A DNA stretch of 5,660 nucleotides. It comes from JBLNBQ01 sp050260095 (lineage in GTDB: Bacteria; Bacillota; UBA5301; DYFA01). The stretch is from positions 1 to 5,660 of the forward strand of contig JBLNBQ010000045.1 in assembly GCA_050260095.1 (NCBI GenBank), read 5' to 3'. Below are positions 1 to 5,660 of this stretch, one piece after another (position 1 is the first letter of the stretch; every line of letters starts with the position of its first letter). The notes under the pieces were generated by a model. The model did no database searches. It was not told the origin of the DNA and saw nothing but the letters and a program-made list of their open reading frames with translations. The translations under genes were made by a program, and so were the position numbers.

Positions 1-446
1 CCACCAAAGAGGGTTGATAAGCCCAGGTGAGTGGCGGCGTCGCGGGCCGTCATGTGTTGAAAGCCGCTCACCCCCAGCTGGCGGCCGGCCGCAAGGCTGA
101 AGGCGCCAAGGATCGCTCCCCCCAGCGCGCCCTTGACCACCTCGTTGCCGGGCGGCGTGTGCGCGTAGGTGTAAGAGAGGGCCGCGCCGAACGCTCCACC
201 AGCGATGGTGTCGGCGAGCGAACCGACCAGCCGTTCGCCGGGGGTTCTGAGTCCCCCCTTGATGAGTCCGCCCAGCTTGGGCTTCTGTCCCATCATCAGG
301 GTGCCGGCCAGGGAGTTGTACCGCTTGGCAGGAACCCCGGAGCGATCCGCCGCCCTCGCAATCAGGGACTTGGCGAGTGAAGAGCCTATACCGGTCAGCA
401 TACCCAGCAGGAACCAGTCTTTGACGATCGGGATGTTCTTGGCCAG
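1..446 (-). CDS. Glycine-rich, probably membrane-associated protein of unknown function (partial, CTG start)
   Basis: I do not recognise this family. The frame stays open for 148 codons and runs off the left edge, so the C-terminus is missing. It begins (start read as Met) MAKNIPIVKDWFLLGMLTGI. Three glycine/alanine-rich hydrophobic stretches, at about residues 11-30, 78-92 and 105-120, could be membrane helices or glycine-zipper segments. A basic loop lies between the first two, around residues 53-72. The start is inferred: an in-frame TGA lies four codons upstream, no ATG, GTG or TTG falls between it and residue 16, and the CTG at 446 sits 6 bases after a near-perfect GAGGAGGG ribosome binding site. 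The alternative is ATG at residue 16, which has no visible ribosome binding site. The gene lies beyond the hairpin that follows the sugar operon, so it is probably a separate unit. That it is coding is supported by the ribosome binding site and the long protein-like frame; the function is unknown. Confidence 0.62.
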   Translation of the reverse strand, partial: MAKNIPIVKDWFLLGMLTGIGSSLAKSLIARAADRSGVPAKRYNSLAGTLMMGQKPKLGGLIKGGLRTPGERLVGSLADTIAGGAFGAALSYTYAHTPPGNEVVKGALGGAILGAFSLAAGRQLGVSGFQHMTARDAATHLGLSTLFG

Positions 447-452
447 AGTGAA

Positions 453-460
453 CCCTCCTC
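453..460 (-). promoter_or_regulatory. Ribosome binding site deciding a CTG start
   Basis: On the minus strand this reads GAGGAGGG, close to the full anti-16S consensus, and ends 6 bases before the CTG at 444-446. No ATG, GTG or TTG is available in frame at a suitable distance, so this site is the main evidence that translation starts at CTG. Confidence 0.6.
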
Positions 461-475
461 ATCCGGCAGAAAGGT

Positions 476-498
476 TTTCCCTGAGTATTGTTGGGAAA
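476..498. repeat. Short inverted repeat TTTCCC / GGGAAA upstream of the left-hand gene
   Basis: Two perfect 6-base arms (476-481 and 493-498) flank an 11-base AT-richer spacer. The repeat begins about 30 bases upstream of the apparent CTG start, in the only non-coding gap larger than 40 bases. The position would suit an operator or a leader-RNA hairpin. The arms are short enough to arise by chance, and I could not find a convincing -35/-10 pair nearby. Confidence 0.2.
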
Positions 499-561
499 TC
501 TCCGGGGCGGTAGCACAGGAGGGTATTGGCAGAGCAGGCTGTGCGGACCGGGCATACGAAA

Positions 562-589
562 GCGGGGCCCGGCGCCCGCCGGACCCCGC
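562..589 (-). terminator. Probable intrinsic terminator of the sugar operon
   Basis: Read on the minus strand, 589-578 and 573-562 form a 12-base-pair stem (one G-U pair, the rest Watson-Crick, almost all G-C) around a 4-base GGGC loop. It begins 29 bases after the stop codon of the uronate-isomerase-like gene and is followed by TTTCGT. The T tract is only three bases, shorter than in classical terminators, so it may pause polymerase, work with a factor, or protect the 3' end. Its position right after the last operon gene supports a termination role. Confidence 0.6.
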
Positions 590-618
590 CCATCGGAAAA
601 GCCTGTGCGCGGTCGAGA

Positions 619-1869
619 CTAGAGCTGGAGCTTCAGGAACGACCAGAGGTTCCCGCCGAGCAGTCCCGCCACGTCGCGTTCGATCTCGGCCCGCTCCACC
701 GTCCAACCAGTCTCCATGAGGTCGCGGTACTTGTCGAAGAGCGCGTCGGCGATGGTCCGCCGGGAGTGGGCCCACTTGTAGATCAACTGGTCGAGCACCC
801 GGGCGTCGGAGTGCTGCGGGATCATGCTTAGTCCCAGGAGTTCCAGGCGCATCCGGGTGATCTCGTCGACCAGGCTCGGGTTGTTGAGGAACCACCAGCA
901 GCCGAAGGGCATCAGGTTGCGGAACTTGCGCGCTGCCACCGCCAGTTCATGCTGATTCTCCCGGGCGAGCATGGTCACGAGGAACTTGTTCCGGGGGTAG
1001 GCAGCGCAGAGGTGCTCGACCGCCCGGATGTCGGCCTTGCCCTCGCCGTCGCCGGCCAGCCGCAGCTCGGGGTTGATGAGTTTCTTGACGCCGATCATCA
1101 GCGCGAAGGGCACGTTCCTCTCCCGGGAGACCGGCAGGACGCACTCGGCGATGAGGCGACCCCGGGCGCTCTCTTCCGGGAACGCTAAGGTGGGCGGCAG
1201 GGAGACCGCCATGTAGACGGCGCCGATCCGCTCGATCCAGTCCACCAGGAACCGGCGCACCTCGGCCAGCGTCACCCCGCCCAGCTTGGGTTCGACATCG
1301 TATCCCCACTGGCGGAGCGTCTCGCACGCCTGCGGCCAGGTGTTAAGCAGCACGTCGAGCCGGAGCGCGCCCCGGAACCGCGGGTCCACGCGGGCGCCGC
1401 GGTGCCAGTGCTGCGCCTCGTCGGGATCGAAGGGGTCGTTGGTCATGATGACCTGCTCGACCTTGGCCTGGGCGAAGACCCGGTCCACGTACTGGTCCAC
1501 CGTCATGCGCTCGAAGTGGCGCCGGTAGGAGGCCAGGTCGCGGGTGGCCGGGTTCAGCCCCAACGCCTTCAGCGTGGTGAGGACGCCCCGGCAGGCTTCG
1601 CTCACCGGGGAGTGCTCAAGGAAGAGCGTCTTCCAGATGAGGTCGGCCTGCGCCCGCTTGTCGAGCTTCCAGAAATCGCCGTAGGGCAGGTTGGCCCACC
1701 GGAACGTCTCCGCCACCAGGTAATGGTACGTGATCAGCTCGTCGATGCCCCAGAGCAGGATCTTGCCGAAACTCGGCGGGTAAAGGTGGGTGTGGACATC
1801 GGTGAGCGGGGTCTCCAAGGCCACCTGGTCGATGACCTGTCGCAGTTCGTGCGCATCGCGGATGGTCAT
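619..1869 (-). CDS. Uronate isomerase-like protein (UxaC/COG1904 relative, amidohydrolase fold)
   Basis: A 416-residue protein related to glucuronate/uronate isomerases, metal-dependent amidohydrolase-fold enzymes that convert aldo-uronates to keto-uronates. The N-terminal metal motif DVHTHLY is at residues 24-30 (His26, His28). The segment LWGIDELITYHYLVAE at 39-54 resembles the family's early helix region. FGCWWF (322-327) and HSDAR (353-357) match the C-terminal GWWF and TDSR regions of UxaC, and Asp355 is the likely catalytic or metal-proximal aspartate. It is shorter than typical UxaC (about 470 residues) and clearly divergent, so the substrate may not be glucuronate or galacturonate. 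ATG at 1869 is chosen because no other in-frame start lies after the preceding gene; GGAGGAGG at 1881-1888 precedes it by 11 bases. It begins 34 bases after the ADP-dependent kinase gene ends and is the last gene before a hairpin, so it is probably co-transcribed with the upstream genes. Cytoplasmic; no signal peptide. The family call is good, the exact activity uncertain. Confidence 0.82.
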   Translation of the reverse strand: MTIRDAHELRQVIDQVALETPLTDVHTHLYPPSFGKILLWGIDELITYHYLVAETFRWANLPYGDFWKLDKRAQADLIWKTLFLEHSPVSEACRGVLTTLKALGLNPATRDLASYRRHFERMTVDQYVDRVFAQAKVEQVIMTNDPFDPDEAQHWHRGARVDPRFRGALRLDVLLNTWPQACETLRQWGYDVEPKLGGVTLAEVRRFLVDWIERIGAVYMAVSLPPTLAFPEESARGRLIAECVLPVSRERNVPFALMIGVKKLINPELRLAGDGEGKADIRAVEHLCAAYPRNKFLVTMLARENQHELAVAARKFRNLMPFGCWWFLNNPSLVDEITRMRLELLGLSMIPQHSDARVLDQLIYKWAHSRRTIADALFDKYRDLMETGWTVERAEIERDVAGLLGGNLWSFLKLQL

Positions 1870-1903
1870 TCCCTCGTCATCCTCCTCCGAAATCGCCGGG
1901 GCA

Positions 1904-3328
1904 TCAGCCGAGCGGGCCGTCGAAGACGAAGGCCGTCGCCGAGATGAGGTCGCCCAGGCCGACGGTCAGCACCGGGTTGGCCACCAGCCTGGTCGGGACG
2001 CAGGCCAGCTGCAGTCCGGCGTACCGGCCGAGCCCCGTCGCGGCCAACTGCTCTTCGCCGGTGAACGCGGCGAGCGCCGCCAACGCCTTCAGCCCGGGTT
2101 CGGCGAGCGGTTCGGCGAGGCCCGCCGCCATCTCCTCCGGCGTGCCGGTCCGCCCGCTGGCCGTGCGGGCCGCCGCCAAAACCGCTGCCAGGAGCAGCGA
2201 GTCGCGGGCATCGGCCAGGTCGCTGTAGCCGGGGCGGGAGAGCGTGAGGTAGTAGCCCAGGTTGTGGAGTTGGACCCTCTTCAGGCCGCCCCGCTCCAGG
2301 ATGACGCGGACGCCCTCGAGGTAGGCGGCGGGCGACTCCTCGGCCTTGAGCCGGGCGACCAGTTCGTGTTCCCCGGCATCGCCCAGGAGCGAGGCGAGTT
2401 CGACCTCGTTCAGGCCGAGGCTGTCGACGACCGGCAGGATCCAGTCGAGGATGCCCTTCCGGATGAGGGGGCTGCCGATGGAGGCGAACTCATAGTGCAG
2501 TTTCAGCTGGGGATTGCGCGCCTTCAGTTCCCGGCAGAACTCGGCTACCGGCAGCAGGCACTCCTTGTAGGTGGTGCCGTCGGCGTAGGTCTCCGCCAGG
2601 ATGTGAAAGCCGGAGATGATGAAGTGGCTGAACTCGTGCGCCCGCTCGAGCAGGCCCCGCCGGAAGACAGGATTGATGCGGAGTTGGCTGTTGGTCGGGT
2701 TCCACCCCGCGATGAAGCGGTTGGCCCGCGGGGTCTCGAAGGCCTCCCCCCCGCCCTCGACGCGGTAACCCTTCGGGTACTCGACGATGAGGTGGAGAGC
2801 ATTGATGGTCTCCGGCGCCTCGACCTCCCGCGGGGTCAGGCGGCGGATCTCCCCGCCCTCCTCCGCCAGGACGGTCAAGTTGGGCAGCGGGACGAACAGG
2901 TCGGCCAGCTGCCGGCTGAGGGGATAGGCGTAGACCAGGAGCGGCAGCCCCAGGGGCGCCAGCGAGTTGGCCATGTTGCCGGAGGTGCCGCCCAGGCGCG
3001 GGCGCTCGTAGCCGATGGCCCGTTCCGACCAGCGGAAGAGCTCCTCCCGGCGCATCATCCGCTGCAGCGCCTTGCCGGCCCGCATCGACTCCAGGAGCCC
3101 AACCATGAGGTCGGCGGGAGACTCGAGCGCCAGCGGCACCTCGCCTTTCCGCTCCCGGACCTCCCGCATCAACTCCTGGTCCTTGAGCAGCGGGTCGAGC
3201 CACTCCGGCTTCACCCGCTGCAGGCCGTCGACCACCGAGTGGAAGCCGACGACCACGCCCTTGGTGGCCGAAAGGCGCGCCGGGAATCTCACCCAGGCGT
3301 CCTGGTACAGCGTCTCCCAGGAACTCAT
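1904..3328 (-). CDS. ADP-dependent sugar kinase (ADP-glucokinase/ADP-phosphofructokinase family)
   Basis: A 474-residue cytoplasmic kinase of the ADP-specific branch of the ribokinase superfamily, which phosphorylates glucose, fructose 6-phosphate or related sugars using ADP instead of ATP. The N-terminal substrate-site motif GFHSVVDGL is at residues 28-36 (Asp34 corresponds to the family's N-x-D sugar-binding region). GGTSGNMAN follows at 113-121, RFIAGWNP at 204-211, SGFHILAETYADG at 239-251, HYEFASI at 278-284 (Glu280, likely metal-linked), the NxxE motif N307-E310, and NPVLTVGLGD at 451-460 with the catalytic-base aspartate Asp460. All the main motifs are present, so it looks active; length is normal for the family (about 450-470). 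ATG at 3328 shares one base with the stop of the upstream aldolase (TGATG), and a GGGAGG site lies 9 bases before it, implying translational coupling. The family is mainly archaeal and animal, so occurrence in a bacterial-looking operon is notable. Glucose versus sugar-phosphate specificity cannot be decided here. Confidence 0.88.
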   Translation of the reverse strand: MSSWETLYQDAWVRFPARLSATKGVVVGFHSVVDGLQRVKPEWLDPLLKDQELMREVRERKGEVPLALESPADLMVGLLESMRAGKALQRMMRREELFRWSERAIGYERPRLGGTSGNMANSLAPLGLPLLVYAYPLSRQLADLFVPLPNLTVLAEEGGEIRRLTPREVEAPETINALHLIVEYPKGYRVEGGGEAFETPRANRFIAGWNPTNSQLRINPVFRRGLLERAHEFSHFIISGFHILAETYADGTTYKECLLPVAEFCRELKARNPQLKLHYEFASIGSPLIRKGILDWILPVVDSLGLNEVELASLLGDAGEHELVARLKAEESPAAYLEGVRVILERGGLKRVQLHNLGYYLTLSRPGYSDLADARDSLLLAAVLAAARTASGRTGTPEEMAAGLAEPLAEPGLKALAALAAFTGEEQLAATGLGRYAGLQLACVPTRLVANPVLTVGLGDLISATAFVFDGPLG

Positions 3329-4365
3329 CAGGCCAAGCCTCCCAGCAGGTCGAAGTTGGCGCCCCGGACGCGGTCCATGTAGTCCAGGGCCGCCTCCTTG
3401 CCGCAGCCCGTGCGCACCACCCGGTTCACGGCCAGCGCGGCGGCGAGGGGATCTTCCTTTCCGGGATAGAGCACGTTGCGCCCGACCAGCGCCCCGCGGA
3501 CGTTCGGCGCCGCCAGGCCGGCCGACATCTCGGCCAGGAAGCCGGAGATGTCGCCGGTCGACTCGCCGCCGAGCAGCAGGATGGGCAGGGTGGTGGCTTT
3601 CGCCACCTGCTCGAAGCCAGGCACGTACGGAATCTTGAGCCACGTGTGGGCCGACGAATCGCCGAGCGCCGCGGCCACGCCGATGATCTTGATGAACTCG
3701 TCGGCGGTCCGCTGCACCTTGAAGCCGGTCTCGACCTTGGTCACGGGCAAGGCCTCGAGGAAGACCGGCAGGCCCTCCGAGTTGCACTCGTTGATCGCCT
3801 CGGCGCAGTACTGGATGGCCTGAAGGGCGTCGCGGCTGGCCAGGTCGAGCCGGAACATCAGCTTGGCGCCGTCGAAGTGCATGGCGGCCAGCGCCTCCGG
3901 CGTGTAGGCCGTCATCCGGTCGTCGAGTTCGAAGACCGCGCCGGCCAGCCCGCCCCGGTTGAGGCAGCCGATGATGAGTTTCTCGTCGAGGAAGCTCTCT
4001 TTGCCGGCCTCGAGCATCAGGTGGTCCACCAGGAGCAAGTCGTCGACGATGTCGGGAGTCGCCATGACCCCGTCGATCTCGGGATGGGTCAGCACCCGGA
4101 GGATACGGCCGAGGTAGTCGTGGCGGTCGCCCATGGCCAGCGGAGAGTCGCCGACGCGGGTGACGTGGCGGGCGGGATGGTCGCAGGCCAGGATGGTCAG
4201 CCGGCCGTCCCTGGTGACCTTGGCCCGGCGCTTACGGGTCCGCGCCCGTTCCTGGATGAGTTCGGGCGCCATCACACGCAGGTCGGTGAGACGCGCGAAA
4301 AGCTCCGGCGGCGCGAAGCTGCCGGAGACGAACTTGTCGGACCGGTATTGACTGTGCGGGGACAA
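3328..4365 (-). CDS. Cgl0159-type (beta/alpha)8 aldolase-like protein (DeoC/LacD class I aldolase superfamily)
   Basis: A 345-residue TIM-barrel protein that I match from memory to the Cgl0159 family, often labelled deoxyribose-phosphate aldolase and found near inositol-catabolism genes in Corynebacterium. Conserved-looking blocks are LTILACDHPARH (56-67), DGVMATPDIVDDLLL (98-112), NRGGLAGAVFELDDR (136-150), FDGAKLMFRLD (164-174), HTWLKIP (240-246) and LLLGGESTGD (263-272). Lys244 in WLKIP aligns by pattern with the Schiff-base lysine of LacD/DeoC class I aldolases; Lys168 is the other candidate. The predicted role is reversible aldol cleavage of a sugar phosphate. The start is TTG at 4365, chosen because GGAGG at 4374-4378 lies 8 bases upstream; ATG at residue 32 has no such site. 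About 50 residues precede the barrel core, longer than I expect for the family. It follows eda by 27 bases and overlaps the ADP-dependent kinase by one base, so its substrate may be that kinase's product. Fold and family are fairly sure, substrate unknown. Confidence 0.78.
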   Translation of the reverse strand: MSPHSQYRSDKFVSGSFAPPELFARLTDLRVMAPELIQERARTRKRRAKVTRDGRLTILACDHPARHVTRVGDSPLAMGDRHDYLGRILRVLTHPEIDGVMATPDIVDDLLLVDHLMLEAGKESFLDEKLIIGCLNRGGLAGAVFELDDRMTAYTPEALAAMHFDGAKLMFRLDLASRDALQAIQYCAEAINECNSEGLPVFLEALPVTKVETGFKVQRTADEFIKIIGVAAALGDSSAHTWLKIPYVPGFEQVAKATTLPILLLGGESTGDISGFLAEMSAGLAAPNVRGALVGRNVLYPGKEDPLAAALAVNRVVRTGCGKEAALDYMDRVRGANFDLLGGLA

Positions 4366-4373
4366 GGGTCACT

Positions 4374-4378
4374 CCTCC
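4374..4378 (-). promoter_or_regulatory. Ribosome binding site supporting a TTG start
   Basis: GGAGG on the minus strand, inside a longer GAGGAGGAG run (4372-4380), lies 8 bases before the TTG at 4363-4365. It sits in the 27-base gap after the eda stop codon. Because the next in-frame ATG, 31 codons later, has no comparable site, this element decides the start of the Cgl0159-type aldolase. Confidence 0.7.
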
Positions 4379-4392
4379 TCGAAAATCGGTCT

Positions 4393-5043
4393 TTACCTGG
4401 CGCGGGCGCCCTTGACTGCGGCGATGTATTTGGCCGCCGTCTCCGTCAGAACATTCCACTGCCCGGCCGCAATCGCCTTCTTGTCGAGCAAGTTTCCGCC
4501 AACGCCGACAAATGATGCGCCCGCCTTGATGAAGTCGCCCGCGTTCTCCAGGCTGACCCCGCCGGTCGGCGTGAGCCGGATCTGCGGGAACGGTCCCTTG
4601 AGGTCCCTGAAGTACTGCGGCCCCAGGGCGGTCGCCGGGAAGACCTTGACGGCGTCGGCTCCCCTGTCCCAGGCCTGGTAGATTTCGGTGGGCGTGAAGG
4701 CGCCGGGCACCACGACCTTGTCGTAGCGGTGGCACATGTCGATCACGCTGGGCAAGAGCACCGGGCAGACGATGAACTGGGCGCCGGCCAGCAAGGCAGC
4801 CCGGCAGCTCTCGGTGTCGAGCACGGTGCCGGCCCCGATGATGACCTGATCGCCCATCACCTTGGCGATGTTGCTGATGGCCTCGAGCGCCCCCGGAGTG
4901 GTCATGGTGACCTCCATCGTCACGACGCCGCCCTCCCTGAGGGCCCGGGCCACATCGACCAACTCCTGCGAACTCGAAGTGCGCATGACCGCCACCACGC
5001 CGGTGTCGATCATGGTCTGCAGGACGGAAATCCGATCTTTCAT
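4393..5043 (-). CDS. eda: 2-keto-3-deoxy-6-phosphogluconate (KDPG)/4-hydroxy-2-oxoglutarate aldolase
   Basis: A 216-residue class I aldolase that splits KDPG to pyruvate and glyceraldehyde 3-phosphate, the last step of the Entner-Doudoroff and hexuronate routes; length is typical (about 200-215). Motifs in order: MEVTMTTPGA (43-52, Glu44 as general acid/base), GAGTVL (70-75), FIVCPVLLPSVI (90-101), VVPGAFTPTEI (111-121), VKVFPA (132-137, Lys133 the Schiff-base lysine), GPQYFRDLKGPFP (141-153) and RLTPTGGVS (156-164, phosphate binding). The pattern resembles the Thermotoga-type enzyme more than E. coli Eda: the residue at the E. coli Arg49 position is Thr48, as in the Thermotoga protein. ATG at 5043 overlaps the kinase stop by four bases (ATGA), with GGGAGGGG 6 bases upstream, so translation is probably coupled. 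A longer reading of this frame to the right is only a shadow of the kinase gene. Related 6-phospho-keto-deoxy-galactonate aldolase activity is possible. Confidence 0.93.
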   Translation of the reverse strand: MKDRISVLQTMIDTGVVAVMRTSSSQELVDVARALREGGVVTMEVTMTTPGALEAISNIAKVMGDQVIIGAGTVLDTESCRAALLAGAQFIVCPVLLPSVIDMCHRYDKVVVPGAFTPTEIYQAWDRGADAVKVFPATALGPQYFRDLKGPFPQIRLTPTGGVSLENAGDFIKAGASFVGVGGNLLDKKAIAAGQWNVLTETAAKYIAAVKGARAR

Positions 5044-5660
5044 GTCTGTCCCCTCCCGAATTCGTGTTTCACGTCGTCGTAAAGGCTCTGGAACAGGGCG
5101 AACGCCTTCTGGTAGGCCGGCGCCGCCGCCGGATCGGGCTGGTAGGAGCGCTCGACCGTGATCGCTCCCTCCATATCCCGGTAATCCCCGATGAGGCCCG
5201 CCGACTTCAGGGCGACCATGGCCGCGCCGAAGGCCGAGGCCTCCGTCACGCGCGGCACCGCTACCTTCCGCTGGAAGACGTCGGCCTGTATCTGGACCCA
5301 GAGGGGCGAACGGGTATAACCGCCGTTGGCCCAAATCTCCCCCTCCTGGCCGGCCAGCGACTTGAGCGCCTGATAAACGCTGAGCATCCGGTAGATCACG
5401 GCCTCCAGGCCGGCCCGGATGAGGTGGGCTTTCGTGTGGTGCAGTTGGAGCCCGTAGAGGACCCCCTTGGCCGAGGCGTTCCAGTTGGGGCTGCGCTCGC
5501 CCGTCAGGAACGGGAGCATCACCAGGCCGTCGGCGCCGGCCGGCACCGCGGCGGCCAGCTCGCACATCACCTCGTAAGGATCGACCCCCCGGTCGCGGGC
5601 CGTGCGGCGCTCCTCCTCCCCCAGCTGGTCGCGGAGCCACCGCAGCACCAGCCCGCCGTT
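5040..5660 (-). CDS. FGGY-family carbohydrate kinase, gluconokinase-like (C-terminal part)
   Basis: The last 206 residues of an ATP-dependent FGGY sugar kinase; the N-terminal domain lies beyond the right edge, so over half of a normal protein of about 500 residues is missing. The visible part is the C-terminal domain. It has LTGERSPNWN near residues 48-57 of the fragment, a block typical of gluconate and xylulose kinases, then the FGGY C-terminal signature region GGYTRSPLWVQIQADVF followed by the P-x-x-x-E-A-S-A-F-G-A-A block, which helps form the ATP site. A gluconokinase role (gluconate to 6-phosphogluconate) is favoured because the next gene, overlapping by four bases, is a KDPG aldolase. 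Xylulokinase or another sugar-acid kinase cannot be excluded without the N-terminal substrate domain. The frame is open to the window edge with no start in a convincing context, consistent with truncation only by the window. Confidence 0.85.
   Translation of the reverse strand, partial: NGGLVLRWLRDQLGEEERRTARDRGVDPYEVMCELAAAVPAGADGLVMLPFLTGERSPNWNASAKGVLYGLQLHHTKAHLIRAGLEAVIYRMLSVYQALKSLAGQEGEIWANGGYTRSPLWVQIQADVFQRKVAVPRVTEASAFGAAMVALKSAGLIGDYRDMEGAITVERSYQPDPAAAPAYQKAFALFQSLYDDVKHEFGRGQT

Noticed and set aside
27..513. Two plus-strand frames opposite the left-hand gene
   Set aside because: Neither has a ribosome binding site or recognisable protein features; the opposite strand has a well-placed ribosome binding site and a plausible membrane-type protein.
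447..561. Promoter for the left-hand gene
   Set aside because: I searched the minus strand for a -35/-10 pair and found only weak partial matches, so no promoter is reported despite the likely need for one after the hairpin.
395..895. Minus-strand 166-codon frame spanning the end of the uronate-isomerase-like gene, the hairpin and the left-hand gene start
   Set aside because: It crosses the probable terminator and overlaps two better supported genes in another frame; its translation is low-complexity with no motif.
1866..1880. Four-codon mini-frame (ATG ACG AGG GAA TGA) just before the uronate-isomerase-like start
   Set aside because: Its ATG directly abuts the GGAGGAGG ribosome binding site, leaving no spacing for initiation, so it is unlikely to be a leader peptide.
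1790..3382. Plus-strand open frame of 530 codons opposite the ADP-dependent kinase
   Set aside because: It lies antisense to a gene with clear family motifs, its translation is low-complexity (Arg, Gln, Glu, Gly rich) with no recognisable domain, and GC-rich codon patterns commonly open the opposite frame.
3329..3787. N-terminal extension of the ADP-kinase frame by 153 codons into the aldolase gene
   Set aside because: The extension translates to Arg/Gly/Ala-rich sequence unrelated to the family; the motif-bearing protein starts naturally at ATG 3328 with a ribosome binding site.
5044..5640. N-terminal extension of the eda frame into the FGGY kinase gene
   Set aside because: The extension is Gly/Arg/Pro-rich shadow sequence; the aldolase has normal family length from ATG 5043 with a strong ribosome binding site.

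Overview
The window is a compact, GC-rich bacterial catabolic operon read entirely on the minus strand. The high GC content, near-consensus GGAGG-type ribosome binding sites before almost every gene, use of non-ATG starts and very tight gene packing suggest a GC-rich Firmicutes-type bacterium (for example a Limnochordia- or Symbiobacterium-like lineage). That placement is inference only: there is no rRNA or other phylogenetic marker here.

In transcription order (high to low coordinate) the window holds five genes of an apparent sugar or sugar-acid operon. They are: (1) the C-terminal part of an FGGY carbohydrate kinase, gluconokinase-like, cut by the right edge; (2) a complete KDPG/KHG aldolase (eda), overlapping the kinase by ATGA; (3) an aldolase-like TIM-barrel protein of the Cgl0159/DeoC-LacD type, starting at TTG; (4) an ADP-dependent sugar kinase (ADP-glucokinase/ADP-phosphofructokinase family), overlapping the aldolase by TGATG; (5) a uronate-isomerase-like (UxaC/COG1904) amidohydrolase-fold protein. 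A GC-rich hairpin with a short T tract follows and probably ends the operon. After about 115 bases a separate gene begins on the same strand. It encodes a glycine-rich, probably membrane-associated protein of unknown function, has an apparent CTG start, and runs off the left edge.

The FGGY kinase and KDPG aldolase fit an Entner-Doudoroff-type route in which gluconate-like acids are phosphorylated, dehydrated and split to pyruvate and glyceraldehyde 3-phosphate. The dehydratase is not in the window. The second half of the operon is the unusual part. An ADP-dependent sugar kinase, a family best known from archaea and animals, is translationally coupled to a poorly characterised aldolase and followed by a divergent uronate-isomerase relative. 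This suggests isomerisation, phosphorylation and aldol cleavage of an unidentified sugar, sugar acid or inositol-type intermediate. The reaction order and substrate cannot be read from sequence alone. No insertion sequences, CRISPR arrays, tRNA or rRNA genes were seen, and no non-coding stretch exceeds 300 bases.
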